Positions 48,401 through 62,040 of a stretch of DNA of 64,000 nucleotides are shown piece after piece; positions within the stretch are counted from its first letter, which is position 1, and each line of letters starts with the position of its first letter. The stretch spans positions 1 to 64,000 of the forward strand of contig JABVXU010000142.1 in the NCBI GenBank assembly GCA_013365365.1. Reading direction: 5' to 3'. The translations under genes and the position numbers were made by a program. The notes below the pieces were generated by a model, which worked only from the letters and a program-made list of their open reading frames with translations, made no database searches and was not told the DNA's origin. The stretch comes from Cruorifilaria tuberocauda. Taxonomy: Eukaryota > Nematoda > Chromadorea > Rhabditida > Onchocercidae.

Positions 48401-51400
48401 CCCATTTTTAAAAAGCTTAAAGTTGAAGAAGTTGAAGAAAAACTGAAAAAATTATCTGCTTCGAATTGTTAGCAATAAGAAATGCATCATTTTTGCTATC
48501 AGTCATTTCAGGTTGATGACTCCGTCATGGAAAAATGTACTGATAGTGATCAAATTTCAGTAGTGGATGATTTGGAATCTTGCAAAAAACAGAAACGTAA
48601 ATGGCTGAATATTTAATTTAATCTTATCATTAATAATACATATGTCATCTACATATGTTTTATTAACCGCAGAATTTGAATATCTCACCGCTTGGTCGAA
48701 TTAATTTTCAATAAAGCTAGGAAATTCATGTAGTTAATATATTAGTTTGTCTGTACCTTATACAGTATGCCGTTCAATAAAGTTTATTTATTTGCAGTGT
48801 TTGATGACTATACTTATTCAGCAACTCGGCAAACAAGGTCCTCATCTGAATCACCACCAGATATTACTGAGGTGCCGGATGTGGTTTCCACTTCTGTTGG
48901 AAAGAGAGAATGTGTTGAAGATGATGAAACAAAAATTAAACAGTCAACCGATACAAATGAGATTTGCAGTGCGGTATGTTAATGTATTTTCAAGTTGATG
49001 ACATGTTCATATTTTATTCCCTTTCCATGAGGAAAGGAAATTTCTTTTAATCAATTTTAGCATCACCTGATTACCAATTAGATCAAGCGAAGTGGTCATT
49101 AGTAATATTTTCCATTAGATACTTCCAGCATATGTTTTTTTTGTTACAGAATTTAGTAACAGCTAATTTTGATGAATGTGGCCCGTCACAGATACAGTTG
49201 AAGAAGGTAGAAAGCAAACAGCAAAGTTTGGCTGGAGATTGCAACACGCAGGAGAAAGATACTAGACGTAGACTTCACGAAGATTTGGACTGCGCTCAAA
49301 GTGATGATGATGATGATGACGATGATGAAGAAGAAAGTTCGATTGTATTCAATGGAGATTTGCGCTGTGAACACGGTTTGTAGTGTTATATGGATAGATC
49401 ATTAATAATGTGCTGCAAAAATGAAAGCACTGAAAAAAGAACTTTGTTCCCAATATGCAAAGGATGTAAGCATTTAATGGAGGAACTATACTAAAAAATT
49501 AGGGTTTTTTCAAATGTATAGGAGATTAATTTACGGAGAATTTAATCATCTGTCATTTCTGAAATATATTTGAGCATAGGAAACTAGAAATTTTAAACAC
49601 TTTTTAAAATGATGTACTCCTATATTCCTTTGCCAGCTTAGAAGGTCGCTATTATTAGGACTTTTGGATTATGAGTGTTGGATGACAAATGAGCGGCGCA
49701 TTGTTGTTGATGAAAACGAATGGAAACAATTAACTGTTGAAATTTTTGAACCGGACCATTTATGGTGTGTTAGCGTCGACGAATTTCCTTGCTCCATTTG
49801 CAAATCGGGTTATTTGGTGAGTGATTTTTTCCATTATGAATTCAGTACTTTTACATAAACATGGTAGTTGTATTTGATATGTATCTGGGCAGATCTTTAG
49901 ATCCTAGTAAAAAGAAACTGAAATTCAGTAGCCGTGTCCAGGAATTTCTGAAGAATAGATTTATAGGAAGTAGTGGATGAACTCACTGAAAAAATTTTTG
50001 GAAATTAGAGAAAGTTTTTCGAGGAACTTTTTTTGATTAAAATAATTTTATAATATTTCGAAATTGTTGTCTCTGTCATTGTAATTAATAAACCTTTTCT
50101 GAAGCGGAAGAAGGAATATAGTTTGGGGAAAAGCAAAAGTTATTTCGTTTGTCTTTTTTTTAGTACAAAAAAGATGATTGGGAGGAAGCTTTACGACGTA
50201 TGAAGGAAATACGTTTGGCCATTGGTGAATTGATTCGCATGGCTATTCGAAGGACAATAACGGTGAAATCATCCACGCCGCAAATTTACGAACGTGTTAT
50301 TTGTCGAAATTTTTTAAAAAATATGATCTCACGGTTCAAGTAAGTATTTCGGCAAGTTATTTTTACGACAAAAAAATTTTTACGTCACGAAAAAGTCATA
50401 GCATTGCACGTAAACAATTAGAATAAGCAACTTATTTAAAATTTTGTTTAATAAAGACAATCATTCTGAACTTCCCAGACTTAAAATTATTTCCTTATTA
50501 TACAGGAGCCGTGTACGGAATCCAACTATTCCAGCGATCTGTCAAGACTGTATGCTTTGTTCACAGCACAAAAAACCATGTGTATTAATTGATAATACGG
50601 AGGGTTTGGTACGTTTCAATTTCTAACTTATGATAGTTAAATAGTGCAAAAAGAAGAGCTAGGAGTACTAGCATTCAGGAAAGGAAAAAAAGATTTACTA
50701 CTCTTGTTCCCGAAGATAATCCATCTTTAAATTCTTTTTTTTTTTCCTCTTTCGATTCTTTTTTTTAAACTGATGAAATCGAATGAGGTGGTTTAGCAGC
50801 GCAGGTCTGAAGTATCAATCTGCGTATGGTGTTTGTCTTGTTAGTACTACTGCAGTACCAATTACGATGTAGCTTTATATTGGAACTAAAAAATCATATT
50901 TAATCTTACTGGTATGTTGATCTTATTGATGGTTCTGTCGATTTTGAAATTCGATTGAAGAGTATTTTTTTAGGCTGTTCCACTTACTTTGGAAGAATGG
51001 CAGAAGATCCTGGCAACTATGCAAATTAGGGATGATGATGTGATGAACATCTGCCTTGATAGCAAAGGTTTTGACTTTGTAATGAATGAATTTTAATTTC
51101 AAAACTCTTCATTATCTTTTTCTTTTTGGTTATATTGCTAAGATTTTTTATTCATTTGAATATTTATACCAAAAATTACACCAAACTTTATTACAAGACC
51201 ATTAATTTTTAAAAAAAAAATTAATATTTGAGGAGTATGTGAAATGTTCTGTGATGAGTGTTTTCGGCAGCAACAGCTACAAGTTGAACATCAACGTTTT
51301 GTTTACGAAAATGGTGCTGAAATTTATGTGAAACTTGTGAGTCATCTATTTTCCTATGCTTTTGCGATCTATAACTGCTTTATAAATTGCTAACCAGCTT

Positions 51401-52403
51401 TGCGATTAGCAATTTTCTGTAACTAAGAATTACCTACTTCTTTTATTCTTAGATTTGAAGACTTTATTAAACCTTTTATTGTGTCATCTCTTAATGTGCA
51501 TCATTTGCGTCCTTAAAAGCTATTTTATGGAAAATTTTTTTAATAGAAAAGTGACAAGAATGACGAGCCAATAAAAACAGCAAACGGTGATATAATAGCA
51601 CCATTCAATGCTACTCCATCGCTGATTCGTCCGGAACGGCATGCAACAACAAGACGTGCAGTGGCAAAATGTTCGATGGTTTTTAAGGCAACTTATTCTT
51701 TATATCTGAAATATTTTTCTTTTTTTTCGATTTCATGTTATCACAAAGATTAGTTTCCATTCTTGTTTTACTGTTATCTGTTAAAGCAAAACAATAATCC
51801 TGATACTTATAACTTCACCGCAGTTTGAATGCAAAAAATAGTATGCAAATCTTGTTACTGTTATTATTTGCCTTATTTTCTTTTCCAAAATATCTTATTT
51901 CAGAATTTTCTTGAAGATTGTATTAAATGATAGTCAAAAATTCTGTAATAATATTTGCTTTCAGATGACATCTCTGAATACCATTCATCAATTAAAAATA
52001 AAAATTTATCAAAAAACGGGTCAATTACCAAACGATCAACTTATTTATATGAAAGAAAGACTTCTCAATGATTCGGTTTGATGATTATATTTTGAAATCC
52101 ACAGTTGAAATATTAGATTATGAGATTGACCAGGCTTTAGTAGTTAATTTTATTCTTTACCTCATTCTTACTTTTCATTTCGCTTAATGTTTCATTATCA
52201 AATATTTTATGCCAATTATTATTTTATCGCATATTATTTTCATATGATGTAATTTGCAGGATACTTTAGAAGAAGCTAGAGTTGATCCACAAGAGCTTAT
52301 TGAAACACCACTAACGTTGATTGTACAACAACCTACCGACATCCCAACAGAACCACGACAGTTGGAACGTGGCTTTGCGGATACTGCTTTGTCGCATAGT
52401 TGA
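42433..52403 (+). CDS. usp-48: Ubiquitin carboxyl-terminal hydrolase USP48
   Basis: A USP-family deubiquitinase, expected in nucleus and cytoplasm. The model has 31 exons and 1287 residues (human USP48 about 1035; the excess is in the acidic middle). Catalytic core: Cys box GLVNLGNSCYVNSFLQ (Cys about 107), QHDALEF box (about 181), a zinc-binding pair of CxxC knuckles (CKCGRR at exon 6, CSECG at exon 7), and the His box GHYYDLIKHPG (about 343). Behind it come DUSP-like segments with Cys/His pairs (CLECVKAL, DLRCEH, CSICKSGYL, CQDCMLCSQH, CEMFCDECF). There is a poly-Asp/Glu run of about 11 residues in exon 22, and a C-terminal ubiquitin-like domain (LNTIHQLKIKIYQKTGQLP onward), all in the USP48 order. 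The start at 42433 is the first ATG in frame; there is no in-frame ATG upstream. Human USP48 acts on histone H2A and NF-kB p65; roles in nematodes are not deducible here. Confidence 0.93.
42433..52403 (+). other. usp-48: Exon model of usp-48 (31 exons)
   Basis: Exons: 42433-42480, 42999-43105, 43193-43379, 43540-43689, 43942-44103, 44202-44338, 44665-44781, 44896-45076, 45244-45411, 45631-45744, 46006-46122, 46365-46439, 46584-46619, 46702-46850, 46928-47041, 47300-47450, 47533-47631, 47782-47856, 48049-48147, 48512-48596, 48798-48973, 49150-49375, 49428-49465, 49637-49816, 50164-50339, 50506-50608, 50974-51067, 51233-51336, 51547-51687, 51965-52075, 52260-52403 (stop TGA). Weak points: exon 13 ends at ATA|GTGAAA because the better-looking TA|GTAAGT at 46628 would create a stop; exon 23 (38 nt) is inferred from phase and a 52-nt intron; exon 27 uses a TTTGAG acceptor; exon 28 ends in a GC donor. 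Confidence 0.75.
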
Positions 52404-53984
52404 TAATTTTTAGTCAATGAGATGAAATCAGACTGATCTGTGCGTTTATAACGTTTTTATATTCTAATATTGTTTTATTTACATAATTTCTATGGAAAAT
52501 TTTGATTTATTTCATACCATCCTTCCAGCTAGTTATCATTCCCTTTCCCTACATTGTTCACTTGTTAATTGAAAGAAGCATGAAAATTCTTTCAATTTTT
52601 GGTTTTGCGAATATCTCCACTTTCTATTTTTTATTCCTCTTCATTTCAAATTTAAGTAATGGATATTAATAGTAGGCTCATATGTTGCATGTCCAAGTTT
52701 GTAAATAAGAAAAGTATTTCTATGCAACTTTGTATATGTAATTGGGGCTTTTATTGAAATCTTCCTTCATTTTCCTTTTGCATAATAATATGCATCCTAT
52801 TTTAGGTATTGATTTATTAACTATAGTTATGTAGCATATTCCTGTAAAAATAGGATTACTTTTCCTTCTCTTTTTGTTTTAGGTTAGTGCTGTGTGTGAA
52901 ACTTAGCACAGAGTTTATAAGCATGACGACTTAGAGTAAGAGATGAATGAAGAAATTATAAGATCAGTTGTTGTCAAATATCTTATAATAAATGGTCTTA
53001 TAATAAATGGTATTACTACTTATTAGGCATGACTGTCCATTAGAAACTCGAATAGATTTGTAATTAGAAAATATGAATCTTTCCTTGTGAATGAATCTTT
53101 CTTTGTTTGAAATAGCCGGAGTTGTGTCTTTTGTGCTTGCCGGTTATTCGGTTACCATTTCATACGTATGAAACGATATTTAGGATGAATTTAACAGCAA
53201 CTGTAAAATAAGGATTACTTGCAAATTTCCAGAGTGATATTCGATATGCTTATATAATGTGGTGTATATATTGCATGCAGCAAAGCAATTCAGCTTTAAT
53301 GCAGTAAATTCAATTGCAAATATACTGATTATTACATATAAGGATTGTCGTCTATTTCGTATAATTCAAATTTGACGCTTAAATTTTTAATGCAAAATTC
53401 TGAATGATATCTGATACTCAGGAGGAAACTGTATTTTTATTTGCAGTTATGACTATAAAATAGTGTTTTCATTTCTCTTTCCATCTGTATTAGTAAAGTC
53501 TATCTTCAAGCCGGTATTTATCTAATTACTTACCGATAGTATTTAATATTATGTTTGCATTTGATTTGTATGGATAATTATTGTTGTACGCTTCTATTTT
53601 TTATTGCTCTCATATTTGTAAATAATTATTTATATGTCATTATATGTATAATAGTAAGTAAATTTCGTAATTGATTTCTTGATGCGAAATATTTTTGGGA
53701 GTTAATTTCACTATGTGAAGTTATTTTTATTATCAATCGTAACTTCGTAGGATCGAGAAGTTCATCAGAATATTTTTGTAGTATAAAGATATTAAAATAT
53801 GAGAAAACCCGGGCTGCAGTCTTTCTTACAAACGGTAAAAAAGTATTCTGGTTTCTAATCTGCAGTTTGCTTAACAAATACGAAGTAAATCTCGTATTGT
53901 TAGTCTCTTTTTGATAAATGATAAGAAATAAGGTTGGGAACAAGTCTTCGATTGCATTAAATTTTTAAAGGGAGGTAAAGAATA
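52404..53984. other. Intergenic region usp-48 to mrps-30
   Basis: About 1.6 kb without recognisable coding sequence on either strand. The minus-strand frame 53626-53943 has no family signature and no splice context. It should contain the usp-48 3' UTR and the mrps-30 promoter; ATTTTTAAAG just before 53971 is a weak acceptor-like site upstream of the mrps-30 ATG. Confidence 0.55.
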
Positions 53985-56900
53985 ATGCATCGACAACGTC
54001 TGCACATAACGGTTATATTAATGAGGCGATTCAAATCAACGAAGGAAAATACTGATGTTACATATTACGTACCTCCAAAGACGTTTCGTCCCGCATATTT
54101 TCATCCGATGAAACCATTTGAGCATAAACCAAAGGATCCATTTCCACCATTTCCAGTAAGCAATGAATTAAGTTTTCAGTAAATTTATGTATATAATATA
54201 TTTCACTTACTCTACGACACTTCATTCACGAAATAAAGTAATAAATCAAGGATAAACAGTTGATTGGTTTGCTTAATTTCTGCTTTTAGTAATTATTATT
54301 TTTTTATTCTTATAGAATGAAGGAGATTCGAGTGGTATGGGGCCACGTTTGTATGATTACCAGGTAATGAATGAACTTGTATGTAGTTTACCCACTGCTT
54401 CGGAACGGATTGATTTTGTTAATCCATATGAGCGAGAATTTACATTACGTGAGAAACGTTACCACCGGTACGTTATTTGTTCATTTCTTGGATTTCTTTA
54501 ACAATATAAATATTTAGCTTAATAATTTTTGAGTGTATTTTGAAAATAAACAAAAAATAATGAACCGTTAATTTAGTACTTCATTTTTTTTTAAATAAGC
54601 ATTGTTTTACTTGCATGATTTTGACAATTAGTTATATTTCAGGCCATGGCAGGCACAACTGTTAAAAACGCGAAAAGCATGGAAAATACTGCCATTTCCG
54701 AACTATTTCGACCCATTAAATTTTTATCAGTATATCACCAAAACACGATGTATAGAAGGACTAAACGATTGGTATGGTGAGCCTGTTCCAATGCTTGTGG
54801 AGGATCTTGAAGTAATTGCAGTTTTTATTGTCATTTTCTACACAGCAAATTTTTATTATTTTACATGTCGATTTTTTCCTCTACTTCAATGTTTGAATTT
54901 TCAGGTTCGTTTGAGTGAGATGTTAAGATTACATTTTGAATCGTCAAATGTCAGTAGCGAGCAAGAAAGGACTACAAAAATTTTGAGAAGTTTCCTGGAT
55001 TTGCTGATTGAAAATATGATTCAAACCAGCAATTATACTTGTTTAACGCATCAGAGGGTTTATTTTTGCTTTCAGAACTATAATTTAAAAAAAAGATTTG
55101 ATATAACTTATTTAGAATACCAAAATTTTTAGAATTTTAGTTTTGTTTTATTGTGGCGATAAAATTTGATAATATGAGCAGTTCTTGGTTTGGTTGAATA
55201 GCGACAGCTTTTTCTCAGATATTTGTTCGATGCTCATTGGAATTTGTTGTTAAAAATAGGACAGTATTTATCAAAAACTCTTTTTATGCTCTAAAGGAAT
55301 CCGCTGGATCATAATTTTAGATATCATATGCACCACGATGTGAATCATTTTGGGTTCGTTGTGGATTTGATGCTCTTTACGAAAATGCGGATCGACGTAG
55401 ACATCGAGGTGATAACAGGTGAAAAAAATGCATTTTATCATTATGTATAATCAAATTTCTGTAACAGAAAGTGAGAACTGATGGATTTTTTTAATAGCGC
55501 ATTTTAAAGTCATAATACTAACATTTCAAAACAGTGAAATGTAATATATGAAAAGTTTGAATTTAAAATGTTGGTAATTTAAAGAGAGAAGCTTGGTGAA
55601 CTTGCTTTCGTTATGAGAGATGAATTTGCAGCGCAGTTGCGAACAAAATATCCATTAAAACCTGTAAGTTTGAAATCAGTAATAAATTTTTTCAACGCGG
55701 TCAACCAGTTGTGTTTCAAATGACGACATAGGGAAGGAAATTTATAGTACATGGAATGAGAGTCTTGAATCAGATTATTTTATTTAAATTTAATTTTATT
55801 GGAAAATTTAGAGCAATATTCCTGGCTTTTTTACTTTTAACTCTATAAGAGTTGATTAATTTATTTGTTGCGGCACTACTGATGTTTTAGTTAGTGCCAC
55901 TTTGCGATGAAGAAGTTACGAAGCCACTGTTCGATCCTGCATTTAATATTAAAGATGAATTAATATATTCACCTGCTATGTTTGGGATGACGGCCGATGA
56001 AAATCCATTATGGCAATGTCCGGGATATGAACCTGACTGTGGTAAATTTTTTTAATCGTTTTATTTTGGTTGATTAATGAAAAGTGAGAGTTTTCAATGG
56101 GTGGGCGCCTAAAAATCTTATTATTCGAATAATTTTGTAGTGTTTTTGTTCAAAATTTTCAAGCTTTATTCCTCATTTCAACAGAAAGAAAATATTTTCG
56201 AAAAATATATCAATTTATACTTCACTTAAATTTTCGAGAATATCGATTTCAAATAAACTTTTCAGGTGAAGATTACAAATATGGTCAAATAGGATTTAAG
56301 CATTTTAATGATTTGGATATTTATTGCAAAAGGTGGAAAGTAAAGGGTGAAGAAGAGAAAATAGTTCGCAATGAATGTCTTCGGGCTTCTGCTGTTGTGT
56401 CACTTTTCTCTTGGCTAAATTCTCAGGCTCATGCATTAGGTGTGCTTTTCTCCTTTCTGGCTTAGTAAAATGTCTCCCAAAAATTTGAAAGTGGTTTATT
56501 TTGGTTTAAATGATTGCTTAATAGCTTTATTAACTATTCTTTATATGATTTAGTATATTTTATGTTATTATTCAGTAAAGAATATGTCAGTAGGAAAAAG
56601 TGAGGCAAAACAGTGATTCAATCGTTACATTTTCGAATTTCACTCCTCTCTTCTAGGTTTCACGCAATACAATGATATCGAATATCCGCTTGTATCACAG
56701 TTAGTAATATCCAATGGAAAACAGTTTTTCTTTGCTATAGCTCAGCTAAACACTTTACTTATTAATGTCGACATTGAGGTGCGTTTTTGAATATATTTCT
56801 TTATTTACGTAAACTGTGCCGATTGCTTCATCCTTCCTAATCAAGTATTTTTTATAAGGAATACATTGGATCATGTTTTTGTCTAAATTAACGTCATTTT

Positions 56901-57213
56901 TTGGACTTATGTGTTTTTAAATTTATTACACAGAAGAGTCTCTTTCTTTTTTTTACAGGGAATAATAAATAAGCGTACGAATTTATGCTACGTGGAAGGA
57001 CCTATAGATCTGTATGACCGATATGATCGCGATAAGGGTATATTTGAATTTGGTGAAATTAATACCGATAGAGAAGTAAGCAGTTTCAATCCATATGTGC
57101 TTGGTCGTTTGATGCAAATGCTTGTGAGGGATATGCCGCAAAAAACGGAAATATCGGGTGATTCGATAGAGTTGTCAAAATATACTTCTGTAACGTTTGA
57201 TGGTATTCCATAA
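53985..57213 (+). CDS. mrps-30: Mitochondrial large-subunit ribosomal protein mL65 (MRPS30/PDCD9 family)
   Basis: A metazoan-specific mitoribosomal protein related to mL37, placed at the mitoribosome surface. Exons: 53985-54155, 54316-54467, 54643-54811, 54905-55057, 55321-55418, 55585-55663, 55891-56041, 56266-56439, 56657-56778, 56959-57213; phases close to 507 residues. The N terminus MHRQRLHITVILMRRFKST is basic and lacks acids, like a mitochondrial presequence. Family features are CESFWVRCGFDALYENADRR, the internal VISNGKQFFFAIAQLNTL strand-helix (the PDCD9 pattern of V-x-DG-x-x-F-x-F-x-x-YQLNTL), and CYVEGPIDLYD. Human MRPS30 is about 440 residues. mL37 is the alternative; the C-terminal motif favours mL65. 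An AATAAA lies about 360 bases after the stop. Confidence 0.8.
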
Positions 57214-58769
57214 TGTGTTTATATTTTGCTGGAACAATCAAATGAAGTGTTGAAGTTTTTCATGAGGAGATTTTGACTTAGACGTATTGTTGGACCTTGG
57301 AGAATTTTGAGTTATAACAGCTTGCTATTGTTATGATCATTTCCAATGATGTTCTGCGATTATTTCATTCATCCAGTGCAGTTTCATGATATCTCAGTGA
57401 TGATAAAGAAATCTTTTGAATCTCACATTATAGAAATCAGGAAACAAATTTCTTTTCTTATTTGGTTTTTCTACATAGCTATATCTCAAATGACTGTTAT
57501 CGGCTGCTGTTCAGCAGAATTATTAATTTATTTAAAAAAATTGCACTGGATAATGCTTACATATACAGTAAAATAAATATCTAAGGAACATTTACAGAAA
57601 AATGGACCGGCTTGTGTTAGATACTTGCTTACACATAGATTTAGTACATATCCCAGTGGTCCTTCGATTCATCGAAATAACCGGCCCATATCTTTGCTCA
57701 TTAATTTCTTATATATCTTTTTATACCATTTTTATCAGTCAGTCAACCAATACGGCATTTATGACAACATTGTGTGGGTATTATATGATATCTCCAAACC
57801 GATTCTGTATTTACTACATTCCTTACTGTTTGAGATGCTAGAATGGTTTCAAATTAAGATCACATTCGTTGTATTATTTTTTCTATTGATTTTGATTTTT
57901 ATTTACAAAAAAATTTAGGCAATCATAGTGATATATATTCAAGTAATAAATTGCAAAATGATGCTATGATTTCAATTTTAATGGTTCGAACACGCAAACT
58001 CAAGATCTTAATCTTAACATTTCCCAAATATCCATTTTAATAAACTTACTTTACTAAGTAGTTTTACCGCATTCGATTATTCGTGAAAGTGGTAAAACTA
58101 GTCCGTTAGTTTTTTTGTTTTCCGAATGAAACGATTAGTGAAGATTTAATCTTTTGACGCTTACTCGAAGATTAACAAGGAACTAAGATCAGCCATCTCC
58201 AATGGCTTTTGACGTTATTTTTCACCAAGACTTATATGAGCGTAGCAATAATGATTATATCTTTCAGTATAAGAAAACTATTATTTTGATACTCGGATAT
58301 TTGCGGTTATTTCAACATAAAATGATACTGAAGTTATGTTATGAAAATGAGCATCATCTTATTTTCACAACGTTGACTACAGTTATATCTTTTAAGTGTA
58401 TCGATCTGGTACACCACTGCATTAGTCTTATCGTCTCAGAAGAAACGTAAAAAATCTGGAGGGTATTCGAAAATACTGTGCCGAATGTTATCAACCATAA
58501 TATACCATAAGACAAAATCGCAGTTGGTAAATCCGAAAAAAAAGCTTGAATCTTTGATTTCACACTACCGGTAGAGGACAAAATAAGATTATATTTTAGA
58601 AGTAATATGCATGTTACATCGTATGTTCGAAAGGGTTTGAAAGTGTTTGTTATATTTGAAAGAGACAAATAACTAGTTTAACTATGCGAACATAAAAATC
58701 ATTAAAAATATTCCAGTGCACGTAGAGAAACTGTAGTTCGGTATCTGCACTACTATCATATATTATCCC
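57214..58769. other. Convergent intergenic region mrps-30 / rpn-10
   Basis: Both neighbours end towards this stretch. Overlapping frames at 57346-57576, 57602-57918 and 58202-58450 on plus and 58354-58668 on minus are hydrophobic, overlap one another in different frames and resemble no family I know. I read them as chance frames in 3' UTR and spacer DNA. Confidence 0.55.
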
Positions 58770-61700
58770 TTATTTTTTCTGACTCTCATCCTTATCTTCT
58801 TTCTGAAAATATTGAAATATAATACTTATTCCGTCATTTATTTATCACTTAGACTATGCAAAAGTACCAGAAAGTATCAGATAATTTACCTTTTCTCTAG
58901 CGGTAGCAGCACTGTTGACCGCATCACGAACTTCCTGCGAATTCGGGTCTACGCCAGGTAGATCTGCCAGAAGTTGACGAAGTAATTCAGGATCACTGAT
59001 CAGCTGACCAAGTTGGTCATCTTCAGCCTACAAGACTGAGAAAATTTAATGGGCTAAATTAATGTCATATTGATTACACAGGCCTTTGACCTACGATGCT
59101 CAAAATAATTCCTTAAAGAATCGATGAATAACGGCTTGATGCAGCATAAAAAATCAAAATTGATAAATTCAATCTAATATAATCTGGTATAATGACCTAT
59201 ACAATTTTCAAGTGTCATAATCCAACATGTGCCCTAGAGTTTACTGTAATTTGCTTGGTTACTCTGATAACTTATTATATAACCTCTCCCTTTCGATTTT
59301 ATGCCATAATTTCATACGGAACTGAAGAACTTTCACTTCTTCCATGTTATTTTAATGACTTAAAGATAACATGTAAAACTGTAGCATGATACTTTAAAAT
59401 ATAAAAAATCTTTCTGAAAAAGAAAATTACCATCATGGCATCCCGCGCAGCAGCTGAGTCATCAACTTCCATCGCTTCAGCAGTACTGCTTTGATCTTCT
59501 TTCGGAGTAGTACTGGCAATTTCCATGGTAGATATTTCAGTTGTTGCTAATTGATCAGATACCCCCGTATTTGGTGAAGCCGTCTGTAGTGCACCGGAAC
59601 TAGCAGCGCCTGTACCTTCTTGCATCGACATACGCAATGCCCATTCCAACTGCTGCTCTTCAGTCATTGCACCAGGATCCATCGTCATAATGTCATCTAA
59701 AAATAAAAAACTTTGCAAATAATCTGCACTAAAGATTAGTGGGACTGTTTCATATTTTTTAGAATTTAAAGCAAATGAGAGCCATACATTTACTTTCGTA
59801 TGTTAAACTAAAATTTCTTACTTTCAGCAGTGTTTGCTGGCTGCGGTTCAACATCATCCGTCCCACCGCCTCTTTGCCGTTGTCGTTGTTCTTCCAATGA
59901 GACGCGAAGTGCCTTAAATTATTAATGCCCGCAGATTCGGAAAGCTAATTCTACTTCTTTACATGCTTCTAAGAAGGACTTTGATTGCAAAAAAATTATG
60001 ACAATTTGAAGTCCAATTCAAAAGTCCACAAATGATATAATTTATAACCAATGCTAAATCAGGATCGTCTTCAGGATCAATTCTAAATTCGAATCCACCT
60101 CCGCCCGCAGCTACTACCGGTGCAGCAGTGCCATCTTCTCCACGACATATTGGAGACGATACCAATGCTTCCGTAAGTGATGAACTGGCCGGTACAACTA
60201 CTAGGTTCGAGCCACTTCCTTCTCTAAATACGAATTCATAGAAAAAGGAAAATACAATGAAATGGAACTAAGATCTTTTGTTGCAAAGATCATATTTCAC
60301 GATCCTATAATAGAAAGGTAATAAACCTAAGCTCATTTATCAATTATATAAGTCATATTCTGACTGCTAGTGAATTGTTAAACTCAACCACTTAATGTTT
60401 ATCACTTTACTTCTGTTGACATATCCTTTAGAATCAATTTAATTATTTAAGGTTGAGTTATTAGCAAAACAAAACTCTTCACTCACTTCCCATTTAGCGT
60501 TTCGATAAATTGTCCCATAATTTCACTATCGGTTGAATCTGCTTCACCAAAGCATACAACATCTACTTGAACTTTCTCTTTTTTTAACTTCTTTGCAAGC
60601 TTTGTAAGCTAAAATATATAATATTTAAGCAAAATTTTGCTCTTTACTAAGTTTGAATGACACTGAAAAGTGCCACTAATAAGATGAATCAGATTATTAT
60701 AGAACAAAAGAATGGCAGATGAAACTTTAAGAAAAACAGGAAATTAGATTGAAAATATATAGAAAAAAAATGATAAATAAACCTCGGCAGAATTTAAATG
60801 GTCAATTGGGCTACCAACAAAGACGACAATTCGCATTTTGTGGTTTCTATTTTGACGATGCTTCAGTGCTAAGTGTGCTACCTTAATCGCATTGATAAAA
60901 TTTGATGCACCCTGCAAAATAAAAAGTTTTGATACGACATACTGAAACAGTTTAACAAATGATGGTGTAAAAGTTTTCCAGAAAATCCATATTAAAATCC
61001 GGTTATGTCATATCAGTGCTCTACTTAAGTTACCAGTTTTAAAGAAAACCACAACGCTAGGATTTTTTACCTTTGGTTCCACTTGATGAAGTTTCATAAA
61101 CAGTTTTCCGTTTTCTTGTGTTAAAGTTGTCAGCACTTCCACGGTACTGCAATTACGTATTCTCAATTTTTTTTTAAGGGGATCATAATGATACCTTCAA
61201 ATAATGATGTACTAAGCGGAAATACAACACTGAAGGTCAGAAAGACTTAAATCTTTTAACTTGTTCAGCTTTTTTGTCAATAATTTATGCACATAGCGAC
61301 AATATTTAAAAAAGAGCGGTAGAACAGAGAGAAATCAAATCCTTCACTCATACATCACATTTATCTTTGTACAATATAAGATAACTATTATTATGGTCCG
61401 TGACACTTTGGAAAACCAAGATTTTACTCTTTAACTAATGGCATTTTATAAAATACATTGATTCCTAATTGACGATACTTCTTATAACGGGAGTTTATGT
61501 CTTAACTGAAATTAGCTTTTACAGCAAATCCTCCTAAGACCATTTCAAAACTTGAGATAAACTTAGCAAACGCTAAAGACATACTCAGCCATAGCAATCA
61601 ATCCAACGGCGTTTTCAGGATTTGCACGAAGCTTACATTGCAACACTAAATTCACAGCATCTTGTTGACATTGCAAACGAGTTGGTGCAAAATCACCATT

Positions 61701-62010
61701 TCTCATCCATTCCGAATTATCAACACTGAAAATATCACCTATATCATATTTAAGTGATATATTGTAATATTTATATTTATAAAACTTTAGAAGTAATATT
61801 TACTTTCTACTAAATAGGGCAAAAATTAAAACAATAGCAACATGCAAAAAATTTTGCATTAAAGAAAGCTAATCGAAGGATGCATGCCACTATTCTCTTT
61901 ACCACGTTACAAAAAGCACAAAACGATCATCGAAATGCGCATAAAGGCTAATCAAATAAAACAATGCAAAGCCTGTTAACCTACCAAATCATTGTACTTT
62001 CTTGAACCAT
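58770..62010 (-). CDS. rpn-10: 26S proteasome regulatory subunit RPN10 (PSMD4/S5a)
   Basis: Ubiquitin receptor of the 19S regulatory particle, bridging base and lid. Exons (5' to 3'): 62010-61985, 61725-61585, 61146-61071, 60911-60783, 60608-60487, 60223-60049, 59912-59822, 59696-59431, 59027-58890, 58802-58770; phases close to 398 residues (C. elegans about 346, human 377). The N-terminal VWA domain starts [20 protein letters not shown], with the MIDAS-like [10 protein letters not shown], and includes [10 protein letters not shown] and [11 protein letters not shown]1 is [15 protein letters not shown] (about 217-231) and UIM2 [14 protein letters not shown] (about 264-277). A Thr/Ser-rich spacer and a C-terminal segment [19 protein letters not shown] with a lysine-rich tail follow. 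A second residue of Val after Met and the spacer length are minor differences from model species. Confidence 0.96.
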
Positions 62011-62030
62011 TATGTCGTTCTGTTATAATT

Positions 62031-62040
62031 CACTGAAAGC
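62031..62040 (-). promoter_or_regulatory. Probable spliced-leader acceptor of rpn-10
   Basis: On the minus strand GCTTTCAG ends 22 bases before the rpn-10 ATG. There is no open frame leading into it, so a trans-splice site with a very short leader is the simplest reading. Confidence 0.45.

Noticed and set aside
57602..57918. Two overlapping hydrophobic frames after mrps-30 that look membrane-like
   Set aside because: They are out of frame with each other, T-rich, with no family motif or splice signals; most likely 3' UTR or spacer.
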